This document shows, in pieces, positions 53,887-62,011 of a stretch of 64,000 nucleotides of DNA. Source of the DNA: Methylobacterium pseudosasicola (GTDB lineage Bacteria > Pseudomonadota > Alphaproteobacteria > Rhizobiales > Beijerinckiaceae); contig NZ_FOTK01000010.1 of NCBI RefSeq assembly GCF_900114535.1, positions 62,001 to 126,000 on the forward strand, read 5' to 3'. How positions within the stretch are numbered: position 1 is the stretch's first letter; each line of letters starts with the position of its first letter. A program made the translations under genes and the position numbers. The notes below the pieces were generated by a model, which did no database searches, was not told the origin of the DNA, and saw only the letters and a program-made list of their open reading frames with translations.

Positions 53887-54669
53887 TCACCCCGCCCGGA
53901 CGCGTCGCCCCACGAACAGCCACGGCAGAACGCAGGCCGCCGACAGGGCGATCGAGACCGCGTAGGCGGTGATCGTGTCGGTCCGGCCGAGCAGCAGGTG
54001 GATGCAGACGTAGAAGGCCAGCACGCCGAACGCGCCCTGGGCGCTGCCGCGCACGACGTCGAGGGAGGCGCGGACGCCGTCCTGGAACCGGGCGAAGGCG
54101 ATGAGCGGCCAGGAGATGATCGGGATCGGCGCCAGGAGCCCGCTGAGACCCGAGCCGAGAGTGGGCGCGAGCCCGGAGACCATCAGGACGAGGGCGGTCG
54201 CCGCCGCGAGGCGCGCCGGCATGTCCCAGCGCGGCGGTCGCGGTCGCCGGCGCGGCGCATCGGGGTCGGCTGCCCGCGGGCACAGCGCCACCACGAGCGC
54301 CATGGCCGGAACGTCGATGGCGGTGGCGAGCCACAGCCCGGGCCGGACCAGCCCGTGCAGCACGATCCCGCTCAGCACGAAGGCCGACAGCGCGGCGCAC
54401 AGGGACGCGACCGGCCCCATCCGCGGGGCGCAGAGAGCGTAGGCGAGGTAGCAGAGCGTGACCGCCCCAAGCCCCTCCACCGAGCCGATGGCGGCCTCGG
54501 CGGCGAAGCTCTCGCCCTGTTCGAGGGCGAGGTAGATCGAGATCGGCGCCGAGGTGAGCGGCAGGCCCGAGAGCAGGCCGCCGACCAGGCTGCCCCAGCG
54601 GCGTGAGGCCGCCGACACCGCCCACATCAGAGTCGGGGTGAGGGCGATCTTGGCGGCGATCAGGCTCAT
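53887..54669 (-). CDS. Hypothetical integral membrane protein
   Basis: A 260-residue protein with about eight predicted membrane segments (MSLIAAKIALTPTLMWAVSA, SVEGLGAVTLCYLAYALCA, LCAALSAFVLSGIVLHGLV, ARLAAATALVLMVSGLAPTL, AISIALSAACVLPWLFVG and others). There is an internal symmetry with conserved Gly/Pro-rich loops (GLLSGLPLTSAPIS and GLLAPIPIISWPLIAFARFQDG), so it could be a small transporter. It is 12 bp after the small 66-residue gene and may be co-transcribed with mfnF. Confidence 0.82.
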   Translation of the reverse strand: MSLIAAKIALTPTLMWAVSAASRRWGSLVGGLLSGLPLTSAPISIYLALEQGESFAAEAAIGSVEGLGAVTLCYLAYALCAPRMGPVASLCAALSAFVLSGIVLHGLVRPGLWLATAIDVPAMALVVALCPRAADPDAPRRRPRPPRWDMPARLAAATALVLMVSGLAPTLGSGLSGLLAPIPIISWPLIAFARFQDGVRASLDVVRGSAQGAFGVLAFYVCIHLLLGRTDTITAYAVSIALSAACVLPWLFVGRRVRAG

Positions 54670-54681
54670 TCCCCGCCCCGC

Positions 54682-54882
54682 TCAGGCCGCCTCCGGGGGC
54701 TCCCCGTCATCCGGCTCGGCGGGCGAATTCAGCATGTCTTCCAGTTCGTCCACGAGGCGGTCGATCTGGTCCTCGGTGGCGAGCACCTTCAGGACCTCGC
54801 CGGTTTCGGTCTCCACGGCCAGCTCGATATGTGGCCCGACCCGACTCGTCAGAACCCGGGCCAGGATCTTGATGGCGCTCAT
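54682..54882 (-). CDS. Small hypothetical protein downstream of mfnF
   Basis: A 66-residue acidic protein, MSAIKILARVLTSRVGPHIEL..., with a beta-rich N-terminal half and acidic helix (DQIDRLVDELEDML). It overlaps the mfnF stop by 4 bp (ATGA), strongly implying co-translation. No family was recognised. Its context suggests a role linked to the C1 cofactor pathway. Confidence 0.68.
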   Translation of the reverse strand: MSAIKILARVLTSRVGPHIELAVETETGEVLKVLATEDQIDRLVDELEDMLNSPAEPDDGEPPEAA

Positions 54883-55928
54883 GCGAATGCATCCTCCGAG
54901 GCGATGAGGCCGACGGCGACGGCCGGCCCGCAGGTGGAGATCCAGTCGGGATCGCCGGCGATCCGGTCGTGCAGCAGGCTCACGAGCCGGACGGCCTCGC
55001 GCCCCAGCCGCTCCGCCAGGCGCGGCCCCAGGAAGGCGCCCGCGCCGCAGACGACGAGGGGCGCGTTGGCCGCCAGGTCGGGCCGGCTGAGCAGCGTGGC
55101 GGCGGCGTCGTGCAGCAGCCGCAACTGCGCCTCTGCGAAGTAGGCCGCGAGCAGCGCCCAGGCCTCAGGCGTGCCCTCCCCCCGGTCGCGCCCGACAATC
55201 CGGGCGAGCCGGGTCTCGCTCTCGGGGATCGACTTGCCCTTGCGGTCGCCGCTGGCCTGTTGGTCGGCCCCCTCGGGGAGCAGGCCCAGGATCCGGTACA
55301 CGTCCGCCATATGGGCGAAGGTCTCGGTCATCAGTCGGGTTCGGCGGCCTGCGAACGGGGCGTGGTCGGCGAGCGCGATCACCGGCGTGCGGACGATCCC
55401 GGTATAGACCAGCTCCCCCGTCTCCAGCCGCTCGGCATCGCTGTAGCCGGTGGCGGCCGGGCGTCCGGCGACGATCGGGATCAGGTCGGCGGTGGTGGAG
55501 CCGATATCGACGAGCAGCGCGTCCGGGGTGTGCCGGCCGGCCAGGGCCGCGGTGGCGTGCCAATTGGCCGAGGCCACGTCCGCGGATACCCCCGCGGCCG
55601 CCCCCGGAGCGACGAGGCCGGAGCGGCCGGCATAGATCCGCACGGTGCCGGACAGGTGCGTGTCCGCCCAGCCCGAGAGCGCCGCCACGCCTTCGCGCCG
55701 GTCGGCGAAGCAATCGGTGAGCTCCCCCGTCATGGTCACGGCGTGCCGGGCCTCGCCCCGGGCCCAGTCGGGCAGCGCCGCCAGGGATCCGTCGAGGGCC
55801 CCGACCCCCTGCCAGAGCGGGCACGGGACCTGGGCCGCCGCGACCACCCGGCCGTCCTCGACCAGAGCGGCCTTGACGTGGACCCCGCCGAGGTCCCACC
55901 CGATCGTCTTTCCCCCTGGCATGCGCAT
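54879..55928 (-). CDS. mfnF: H4MPT-linked C1 transfer pathway protein, MfnF-type (methanofuran biosynthesis)
   Basis: A 349-residue ASKHA/hydantoinase-like protein of the family known as a methanofuran-biosynthesis condensing enzyme in methanogens and called Orf1 in methylotrophs. The nucleotide-type loops are visible: GKTIGWDLGGVHVKAALVE, LLVDIGSTTADLIPIVAG and VCGAGAFLGPRLAERLG. Its presence shows a tetrahydromethanopterin/methanofuran formaldehyde oxidation route. Starts at 55928 and 55922 are both possible. At 55928 its ATG abuts the ATG of the divergent HisA-like gene. Confidence 0.9.
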   Translation of the reverse strand: MRMPGGKTIGWDLGGVHVKAALVEDGRVVAAAQVPCPLWQGVGALDGSLAALPDWARGEARHAVTMTGELTDCFADRREGVAALSGWADTHLSGTVRIYAGRSGLVAPGAAAGVSADVASANWHATAALAGRHTPDALLVDIGSTTADLIPIVAGRPAATGYSDAERLETGELVYTGIVRTPVIALADHAPFAGRRTRLMTETFAHMADVYRILGLLPEGADQQASGDRKGKSIPESETRLARIVGRDRGEGTPEAWALLAAYFAEAQLRLLHDAAATLLSRPDLAANAPLVVCGAGAFLGPRLAERLGREAVRLVSLLHDRIAGDPDWISTCGPAVAVGLIASEDAFA

Positions 55929-56663
55929 ATGACCGCGACGAACGCCTCACTGAACGATGGAAACGGGCGCCCCGGCTTCGCGGTGATCCCGGTGCTCGAC
56001 CTGCGCGGCGGCCGCGTGGTGCGGGCGCGACGGGGCGAGCGCTCCTCCTATGCCCCGATCGAGACGCCCTTGGCAAAGGGCTCCGAACCCACCGCCGTGG
56101 CGCGCGGACTGCTCGACGTGTGGCCGGCCCGGACGCTGTACGTCGCGGATCTCGACGCGATCATGGACGGGGCCGGGCCGAATCTGGCGGCGCTGGAGGC
56201 CATCGCCCGGGCCTGCCCAGGAATCGGCCTGTGGGTCGATGCGGGGTTTTGCGAATCGGCGGGCGTCGCAGGGTTCCTCGCCGCCGGCCTCGGGCGGCCG
56301 GTGATCGGCAGCGAGAGCCAGACGGATACCCGGCTCGTCGCCGATCTCGGCGCGCGCGCCGTCCTGTCCCTCGACACGCGCGGTGCCGAGCGCCTCGGCC
56401 CGGCGGCGCTGCACGACGATCCCTCGCTCTGGCCGCCGGATGTGATCGCGATGACGCTGGCCCGGGTCGGCGCCGGGGCCGGTCCCGATCTCGACGCCCT
56501 CCAGGCTCTGCGGGCACCGGGCCGCCGGGTCTACGCCGCCGGCGGCGTGCGCGGGCCGGACGATTTGCGGGCTCTGCGCGCGGCCGGGATCGCCGGGGCG
56601 CTGGTCGCCTCCGCGCTCCACGACGGCACCCTGCGGCGCGCCGAGGCCGGGGATCTGGCCTGA
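55929..56663 (+). CDS. HisA/HisF-related TIM-barrel protein of the C1 cofactor region
   Basis: A 244-residue (beta/alpha)8 protein. Family features: FAVIPVLDLRGGRVVRARRGER with the first catalytic-position Asp, LYVADLDAIMDGAGPN, LWVDAGFCESAGVAGFLAAG, GSESQTDTRLVADLGA, LSLDTRGAERLG with the second Asp, and the phosphate-binding ends VYAAGGVRGPDDLRAL and GALVASALHDGTL. It is too diverged for histidine-pathway HisA. A HisA/HisF-related family is known in methanogens and H4MPT-using methylotrophs. A GTG at 55982 is an alternative start. Confidence 0.8.
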   Translation: MTATNASLNDGNGRPGFAVIPVLDLRGGRVVRARRGERSSYAPIETPLAKGSEPTAVARGLLDVWPARTLYVADLDAIMDGAGPNLAALEAIARACPGIGLWVDAGFCESAGVAGFLAAGLGRPVIGSESQTDTRLVADLGARAVLSLDTRGAERLGPAALHDDPSLWPPDVIAMTLARVGAGAGPDLDALQALRAPGRRVYAAGGVRGPDDLRALRAAGIAGALVASALHDGTLRRAEAGDLA

Positions 56664-56728
56664 CGCTTCCGGGCCGCCCCCGAGACTGCTAAACCGGCCC
56701 CAGACCCAGCCTCCAAGAGCCTCAGACG

Positions 56729-57331
56729 ATGGAAAAATTCACCACGCTGGAGGGCGTCGCGGCGCCCATGCGGATCATCAACGTCGATACCGACCGGATC
56801 ATCCCCAAGCAGTACCTGAAGACGATCAAGCGCACCGGCCTCGGGCAGGGCCTGTTCGCCGAGATGCGCTACAAGGACGACGGCTCGGAGAACCCGGATT
56901 TCGTACTCAACAAGCCGGCCTACCGGAACGCGAAGATCCTAGTCTGCGGCGATAATTTCGGTTGCGGCTCGTCCCGGGAGCACGCCCCCTGGGCGCTCAC
57001 CGATTTCGGCATCCGCTGCGTGATCTCCACGAGCTTCGCCGACATCTTCTTCAACAATTGCGCGAAGAACGGCATCCTGGCGATCACGGTCTCGCCGGAG
57101 GATCTCGAAAAACTCTTCGAAGATGCCGAGCGCGGCTCGAACGCGACCCTTTCGGTGGATCTGGCGGCCCAGACCATCAAGGGCCCGGATGGCGGCACCC
57201 TGAATTTCGAGATCGACAGCGCCCGCAAGCACAGCCTGCTGAACGGCCTCGACGAGATCGGCCTCACCCTCCAGCGCGGCGCGGCGATCGACGCCTACGA
57301 GCAGAAGCTCGCCGCGCGGGAATGGGCCTGA
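56729..57331 (+). CDS. leuD: 3-isopropylmalate dehydratase small subunit
   Basis: A 200-residue subunit of the leucine-biosynthesis isomerase, pairing with LeuC, which is not in the window. Motifs: [39 protein letters not shown] and [20 protein letters not shown]. Length is normal for the bacterial type. It is not coupled to its neighbours and converges with the protease-like gene with 16 bp between stops. Confidence 0.97.
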   Translation: MEKFTTLEGVAAPMRIINVDTDRIIPKQYLKTIKRTGLGQGLFAEMRYKDDGSENPDFVLNKPAYRNAKILVCGDNFGCGSSREHAPWALTDFGIRCVISTSFADIFFNNCAKNGILAITVSPEDLEKLFEDAERGSNATLSVDLAAQTIKGPDGGTLNFEIDSARKHSLLNGLDEIGLTLQRGAAIDAYEQKLAAREWA

Positions 57332-57347
57332 TCGGTCGGGCCGGATC

Positions 57348-58601
57348 TCAAAACGGCACGGCGGGCGCCTCGACCTGAAGAGGGCGGCCGTCGCGCTCAA
57401 GATCGAGGCGCCGAACCGCGCCGGGCCGGCCCCGGAGCGCGTCCCAGACGAATTCGGGCGCCGCGCCCCGGAGCGGGCGGCCATCGACCGCCACGAGGCG
57501 GTCACCGGGCTCGACACCCGCGACGAGGCGCTGCCCGTTCCGTTCGGCGACCCGACCCACCGCGTAAGCGTCGCCGCTGCGCACCAGGGTCAGGCCGATT
57601 CCGTCGAGGTCGTGCGGGTCCGCGGGCCGCTGGCGCTGCCAAGTGCTCAGGCCGGCGGCGTAATCGATAGTCAGCCGGAAATCCGAAAGCACGTTCGCGC
57701 CGAGCCAGCCCACGACCGGGATCGGCGCCGGCCTCTGCCACAAGTCCCAAAACATCTCGCCGACGAGCGCGTCGCCGAGAGGCCCGAGCATCGGCCCCTT
57801 GCCGAAGGCGCCCATCGCCGGCAGGACGAGGTCACCGAGGGCGAGGTCGGGCAGCCGCACCAGCGTGCCGCCCCGCTCCAGGCCGAGATCGGCCATGGCG
57901 AGGTTGCTGCGTCCGACTGCGCCGTCGGCGCGGTACCAGTCGGGATGCAAGCGCAGGAGTTCGCCGACCGTGCTGCCCCGCAACCACGTATAGGGCGCGC
58001 CTGCATCGAGCACGAGCGGCAGGACCGTCTCGCCGGCCCGGGCCTCCACCGTGGCGATCCCGCTCGCCGGATCGACCCGGATCGGAACCGGGACGCCCGT
58101 GGGCTTCAGGGTTCCCGGCGGGGCCAGGGTCAGGGTCCGGGATGCCGGATCGAGCACGATCGCGAAGCGGCGCAGGACGCTCGCCGGCAGCACAGCCTCG
58201 ACCCGGCGCGGGGCGAACAGCAGGTCGAACAGATCCCGGCCGTCCAGCTCTCCGGGACCGTCGGTCACGGAGGCTGCGGGCACGGTGATCCCGATCGCGC
58301 CGATCCGGAATGCGAGGTCGCGCCCCGTCCCCACGCCGAGTTCGCGATAGAGGTCTTTCGATAGGACAGTCGCCGGGGCGCCCATGTTGAGCCAGGCCAG
58401 CACGCGCCGTTCGCGCCCGTCCGCCCTGGCAAAGACCAGTTCGACCAGAGGGCGCTGAGAGCCGTAGACGATCGGGATGCGGGTCGTCGCCGCGTCGGAC
58501 ACCACGGCCGCTGGGCCGTCCAGGCCGGTGGGCGTGGTGCAGGCTACGGGCAGAAGGGTGGCCAACCCGCAGACGAATAGGCGCAGAGAGCGACGCGACA
58601 C
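57348..58601 (-). CDS. Retropepsin-like aspartyl protease-fold lipoprotein with PDZ domain
   Basis: A 417-residue protein. The lipoprotein signal ends in LLPVACTTP, with a lipobox Cys. Two retropepsin-like repeats follow: RVLAWLNMGAPATVLSKDL, in which the catalytic Asp is Asn, and LPLVLDAGAPYTWLRGSTV, in which DAGA is intact. The C-terminus holds a PDZ-like domain (ERNGQRLVAGVEPGDRLVAVDGRPL). It resembles exported aspartyl protease/PDZ proteins of Proteobacteria, but one site is degenerate. The role is unknown. Confidence 0.82.
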   Translation of the reverse strand: MSRRSLRLFVCGLATLLPVACTTPTGLDGPAAVVSDAATTRIPIVYGSQRPLVELVFARADGRERRVLAWLNMGAPATVLSKDLYRELGVGTGRDLAFRIGAIGITVPAASVTDGPGELDGRDLFDLLFAPRRVEAVLPASVLRRFAIVLDPASRTLTLAPPGTLKPTGVPVPIRVDPASGIATVEARAGETVLPLVLDAGAPYTWLRGSTVGELLRLHPDWYRADGAVGRSNLAMADLGLERGGTLVRLPDLALGDLVLPAMGAFGKGPMLGPLGDALVGEMFWDLWQRPAPIPVVGWLGANVLSDFRLTIDYAAGLSTWQRQRPADPHDLDGIGLTLVRSGDAYAVGRVAERNGQRLVAGVEPGDRLVAVDGRPLRGAAPEFVWDALRGRPGAVRRLDLERDGRPLQVEAPAVPF

Positions 58602-58655
58602 GGCATGGGTCTCCGATCCGCGGAACGGCGGTGCGATGTGGGAGATCGATGGGCC

Positions 58656-58892
58656 TCAACCGGCGCGGCGCGAGCGCTCGGTCGCGTGATCGGGCAGGTA
58701 TTCCAGCAGGTCGCCGGGCTGGCAGTCGAGCTCCCGGCAGATCGCGTCCAGGGTCGCGAAGCGGACGCCCTGCACCTTGCCGGATTTCAGCAGCGAGAGG
58801 TTCGCCTCGGTGATGCCGATGGCCTGGGCCAGATCCTTCGAGCGGCGCTTGCGCTTGGCGAGCATCACGTCGAGGCGCACGACGATCGGCAT
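58656..58892 (-). CDS. XRE-family helix-turn-helix regulator, YozG-type
   Basis: A 78-residue Cro/CI-like DNA-binding protein: MPIVVRLDVMLAKRKRRSKDLAQAIGITEANLSLLKSGK, then FATLDAICRELDCQPGDLLEY. It follows the DUF2975 membrane protein with a one-base overlap (TGATG). DUF2975 plus small XRE regulator is a recurrent pair in Firmicutes and Proteobacteria. The likely operator is at 59522-59542. Confidence 0.92.
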   Translation of the reverse strand: MPIVVRLDVMLAKRKRRSKDLAQAIGITEANLSLLKSGKVQGVRFATLDAICRELDCQPGDLLEYLPDHATERSRRAG

Positions 58893-59491
58893 CAGACGAA
58901 CCCGTCGAGGTCGCGCGCGAGGGCGTGCCCGATCCGCGCGACTTCGGCGAGGACCGCAAGGCAGGCCGCCAGCACCAGGGCCTGCAGCGACGAGGCATGG
59001 AGCCAGGCCAGGTCGACGCCGTGCCCGGCCAGCAGGACGAGACCGTGTCCCAGAACTGGCGCGACAGCGTAGGCCGCCAGGCCAAGGGCGATCCGGCGCA
59101 TCCGGATCGGCGCCGCCGTCCCGAAGGCGATCCCGGCACCGAAAGCCCGGGCGCAGGCGCGCGCCTCGGCGAGGATCAGGATCACCGGGAGGGTGTCGAG
59201 GATGAAGGTCGCGGCATAGGCCCAGCGCGTCGCCCGGGGCAGCGCGTCGAAGGGCACGAGGCCCGGAGTATCGGCCGGCGGCGGACCCAGGAAGGCGGCC
59301 CCCGGTGCGAGCCAGAGCCACGCGTCGCCGGCGAGGACGCCGCAGGCCAGCACAGCGATCGAGAACAGCACCGTCAGGCCCAGGGCGATCGTCAGCAGCC
59401 AAGCCAGGTTATACCCGTAGCGGCGGAGCGCCGGGTGCGACGCGTCCGAAGGTTCAGCCGGCGCGGCAGGCAGGGGGACGACGTTCGGCAT
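58892..59491 (-). CDS. DUF2975 family membrane protein
   Basis: A 199-residue protein with four membrane helices (AWLLTIALGLTVLFSIAVLA, ATRWAYAATFILDTLPVILI, RRIALGLAAYAVAPVLGHGL, SLQALVLAACLAVLAEVARI) and the conserved C-terminus ARIGHALARDLDGFV. DUF2975 proteins occur with XRE regulators like the one directly downstream and may act as membrane sensors for them. ATG at 59491 is preferred; the frame is open upstream, but not conserved. Confidence 0.85.
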   Translation of the reverse strand: MPNVVPLPAAPAEPSDASHPALRRYGYNLAWLLTIALGLTVLFSIAVLACGVLAGDAWLWLAPGAAFLGPPPADTPGLVPFDALPRATRWAYAATFILDTLPVILILAEARACARAFGAGIAFGTAAPIRMRRIALGLAAYAVAPVLGHGLVLLAGHGVDLAWLHASSLQALVLAACLAVLAEVARIGHALARDLDGFV

Positions 59492-59521
59492 GGGCAGGAG
59501 GTGACTCGCTTCGACGATCAA

Positions 59522-59542
59522 AATTATCGCGAAGCAATAATT
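59522..59542. promoter_or_regulatory. Candidate operator of the DUF2975-XRE operon
   Basis: AATTAT-CGCGAAGCA-ATAATT is a perfect 6-9-6 inverted repeat, 31 bp upstream of the DUF2975 start. An XRE repressor commonly binds this kind of AT-flanked palindrome. Confidence 0.5.
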
Positions 59543-59786
59543 CGTTGTCAAACGGCGAGGCGCCTGGCCTGAGGGCGGCATCGACGGCCCTGGCCCGCGC
59601 CACAGGCGGCCCCGGATCAGCCGCCCTGGTGACGCATTATCCGAGGTCCACCGAAGCGGATCTCGGACGATGCGGCTGGGCTTGGTGTCGACTGGGATGG
59701 TCATCCCGCGCCGTCCCACCGCTTCCGCAGGGCTCCGTGGCCGACGACGACCCGGAAGGGCCCCTGGACCCGTCGGCGCACGCCGC

Positions 59787-61469
59787 TCAGGCCGCCTTCA
59801 CGTCCGCCAGGAAGGTGGCGACGGCGCGGCTGAGGTCGTTCGAGTTCTGCGAGAGACCCTGGGCCGCGTCGAGGACCTGAGAGGCCGCGGAGCCCGTCTC
59901 GCCGGCGGCGCGCTGGACCTCGACGATGTTGCCGGTGACCCGGTCCGTCCCGGAAGAAGCCTGCTGCACGTTGCGGGCGATCTCCTGGGTCGCCGCACCC
60001 TGCTCCTCGATCGCGGCCGCGATCGCGGTCGAGCTGGTGGCGATCTCGCCGACGATGCGGGCGATCGACCGGATCGCCGAGACCGCGTGGCTGGTCGCCG
60101 TCTGGATCGCGCCGATCTGCGCGCCGATCTCCTCCGTGGCGCGGGTGGTCTGGCCGGCGAGTTCCTTGACCTCGCTCGCCACCACCGCGAAGCCGCGCCC
60201 GGCCTCGCCGGCCCGGGCTGCCTCGATGGTGGCGTTGAGCGCCAGCAGGTTCGTCTGCCCGGCGATCTGCGAGATCAGGGCGATCACGCTGCCGATCTTC
60301 TCGGCACTCTCGGCCAGAACCTGCACGGCGCCGTCGGTCTGGATCGCCTCGTCCGAGGCCGCGCTCGCGGCCTGGGCCGCCCGGGTGACCTGGCTGTTGA
60401 TCTCCTGGATCGAGATCGACAACTCCTCCGTGGCGGCGGCCACGGTCTGCACGTTCGAGGAGGCCTGCTCGGCGGCGCCTGCTACCGTCTGCGCCTGCGC
60501 GTCGGTCTCTTCGGCGATGCCGGTCATCGACTGCGCGGTCGCCTCGAGTTCCGTGGCGGCGCCCGCCAGCGCTTGGGTCAATCCGGACACCTCGGTCTCG
60601 AAGCGGTGCACCACCGCGTCGAGATGGGCGGCGCGGCGGGTCTTCGCGTCGGCTTCCTGGGCGGCCGCCACGTCGCCGGCGCGCTTGGCGATCAGCGCCT
60701 GCTTGAACACCTCGACCGCCGCGGCCATCCGGCCGATCTCGTCGCGGCGTTCGCTGCTCGGAACCGCCACGTCAAGATTGTCGCGGGACAACTCACCCAT
60801 GACCTGCGTCATCGCGCGCGTCGGGACGGCGATCAGCCGGGTCAGCAGGATGGCACCCGCGATGGCCGCGGCCAGAAGCGCGACGAGGGAGACCAGCGTC
60901 GCCAGGTAGGAGGTCGAAAAGGCCTCTGCGGCGTCGGTCTGGCGGCTGGCGAGCAGGGCGCGCTCGCGCGCCTCGATGTCCGCGACCTGGGCCCGGATCC
61001 CGTCCATGATCGTCTTGCCAGCGCCGCTGGCCTCTCGCGCCCGGGCCTCGGCCTGCTTACCCGGCTGACCCATCAGGGCGATCTCGGGCTCGGCGATCTC
61101 CGATTGCCACCGCTTGGCCAGCGTCTCGATCCCGGCGATGCGGGTCTGCTGCTCCGGGTTGTCGGATGTGAGCGTCCGCAACCGCTGAAGGGCGGCGTCG
61201 AAGCCCTTGGCGCCGCTCTGGTAGGGGGCCAGGAACACCGGATCGCCCGCCACCAGATAGCCGCGCAAACCGGTCTCGCGATCGACCAGCATGGTGATCA
61301 GGGAGGCGTTCACGTTGAGCACATCGTAGGTGTGCTCGGACCATCCGATCGATGTCTGGATGAAGGAGAGTTTTCGATAGTTGATCGCCCCGGTTCCGAG
61401 CGCAATGAAAATAAGTATTGAGAATGCGCCGACGACCTTTTTCGCGATGGAGAGATCCGATAGGCGCAT
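59787..61469 (-). CDS. Methyl-accepting chemotaxis protein with CHASE3-like sensor
   Basis: A 560-residue chemoreceptor. Order of domains: N-terminal membrane helix ([20 protein letters not shown]), periplasmic four-helix CHASE3-like region ([40 protein letters not shown]), second helix ([22 protein letters not shown]), HAMP, and the MA signalling domain whose hairpin tip is [38 protein letters not shown]. The C-terminus lacks a CheR-docking pentapeptide. GGAGGA precedes the ATG at 61469. A Fur-like box lies just upstream. Confidence 0.95.
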   Translation of the reverse strand: MRLSDLSIAKKVVGAFSILIFIALGTGAINYRKLSFIQTSIGWSEHTYDVLNVNASLITMLVDRETGLRGYLVAGDPVFLAPYQSGAKGFDAALQRLRTLTSDNPEQQTRIAGIETLAKRWQSEIAEPEIALMGQPGKQAEARAREASGAGKTIMDGIRAQVADIEARERALLASRQTDAAEAFSTSYLATLVSLVALLAAAIAGAILLTRLIAVPTRAMTQVMGELSRDNLDVAVPSSERRDEIGRMAAAVEVFKQALIAKRAGDVAAAQEADAKTRRAAHLDAVVHRFETEVSGLTQALAGAATELEATAQSMTGIAEETDAQAQTVAGAAEQASSNVQTVAAATEELSISIQEINSQVTRAAQAASAASDEAIQTDGAVQVLAESAEKIGSVIALISQIAGQTNLLALNATIEAARAGEAGRGFAVVASEVKELAGQTTRATEEIGAQIGAIQTATSHAVSAIRSIARIVGEIATSSTAIAAAIEEQGAATQEIARNVQQASSGTDRVTGNIVEVQRAAGETGSAASQVLDAAQGLSQNSNDLSRAVATFLADVKAA

Positions 61470-61492
61470 AATGCGTGTTCCTCCCGACTCGA

Positions 61493-61507
61493 TGAGAATC
61501 ATTCTCA
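61493..61507. promoter_or_regulatory. Candidate Fur-type iron box upstream of the chemoreceptor
   Basis: TGAGAAT-C-ATTCTCA is a perfect 7-1-7 palindrome matching the classic Fur core TGATAAT-N-ATTATCA at 12 of 14 arm positions. It is 24-38 bases before the start codon, suitable for repression. Alphaproteobacteria use Fur/Mur, Irr and RirA, so the true regulator is open. Confidence 0.5.
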
Positions 61508-62011
61508 CCCATATGGTCGGACGGAGATTAATCAATCGTCGTCGAGACTCTTGAAATTTGTGTCTTGGAGGCGATCATTATCCGCTGATAGATCCGGTTG
61601 AACTGATGTATTGGCATGTTGATTTCTGTAATTGTGTTAATGTTTGTATTCATAGATATCCGACAAATCGAGGTCGATCGTGCGAATATCTATCGATACG
61701 CATGAATATCAATATTACTGAGGGTTCGGCAAGGCAGGCGCGGCTTCAGCCCGTCCTTCGGCCGCTCCGCGAAGGCGGCGGAGCGCTTTTGGGCGATGCA
61801 CCGCCGGGATGGGCCTCGAAAGGGTCGGTCGTTCGAGCCCACCCACGAAGCCGACGAGGGGGCCATGCCTCGGATGGGCCCCCGCCGGGGACCGATGGAG
61901 CCTGTCGAGTCGGCCGCGAAGACGGATCTTCCCGCCAAACCTAACCGGTCCTTAACCCTGGTATTGCCTGATTCGACGCCCATACAACGGATGTCGAACG
62001 GGAACGCCAGG
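61508..62011. other. Intergenic region with AT-rich stretch
   Basis: Unlike the rest of the window, 61545-61725 is AT-rich (long runs of T/A such as TAATTGTGTTAATGTTTGTA). No convincing protein gene; the open frame at 61558-61944 changes composition abruptly and is not called. It ends in the hairpin at 61763-61790 and the leader of the lytic transglycosylase gene. Confidence 0.55.
61763..61790 (+). terminator. Orphan intrinsic-terminator-like hairpin
   Basis: CGCTCCGC (61763-61770) and GCGGAGCG (61778-61785) form an 8-bp stem with a 7-base loop, followed by CTTTT. No gene on the plus strand ends just upstream, so it may end an unannotated small RNA or be chance. Confidence 0.4.

Noticed and set aside
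54969..55928. Upstream extension of the HisA-like frame through mfnF
   Set aside because: The extension is antisense to mfnF and has shadow composition; the barrel begins only after 55929.
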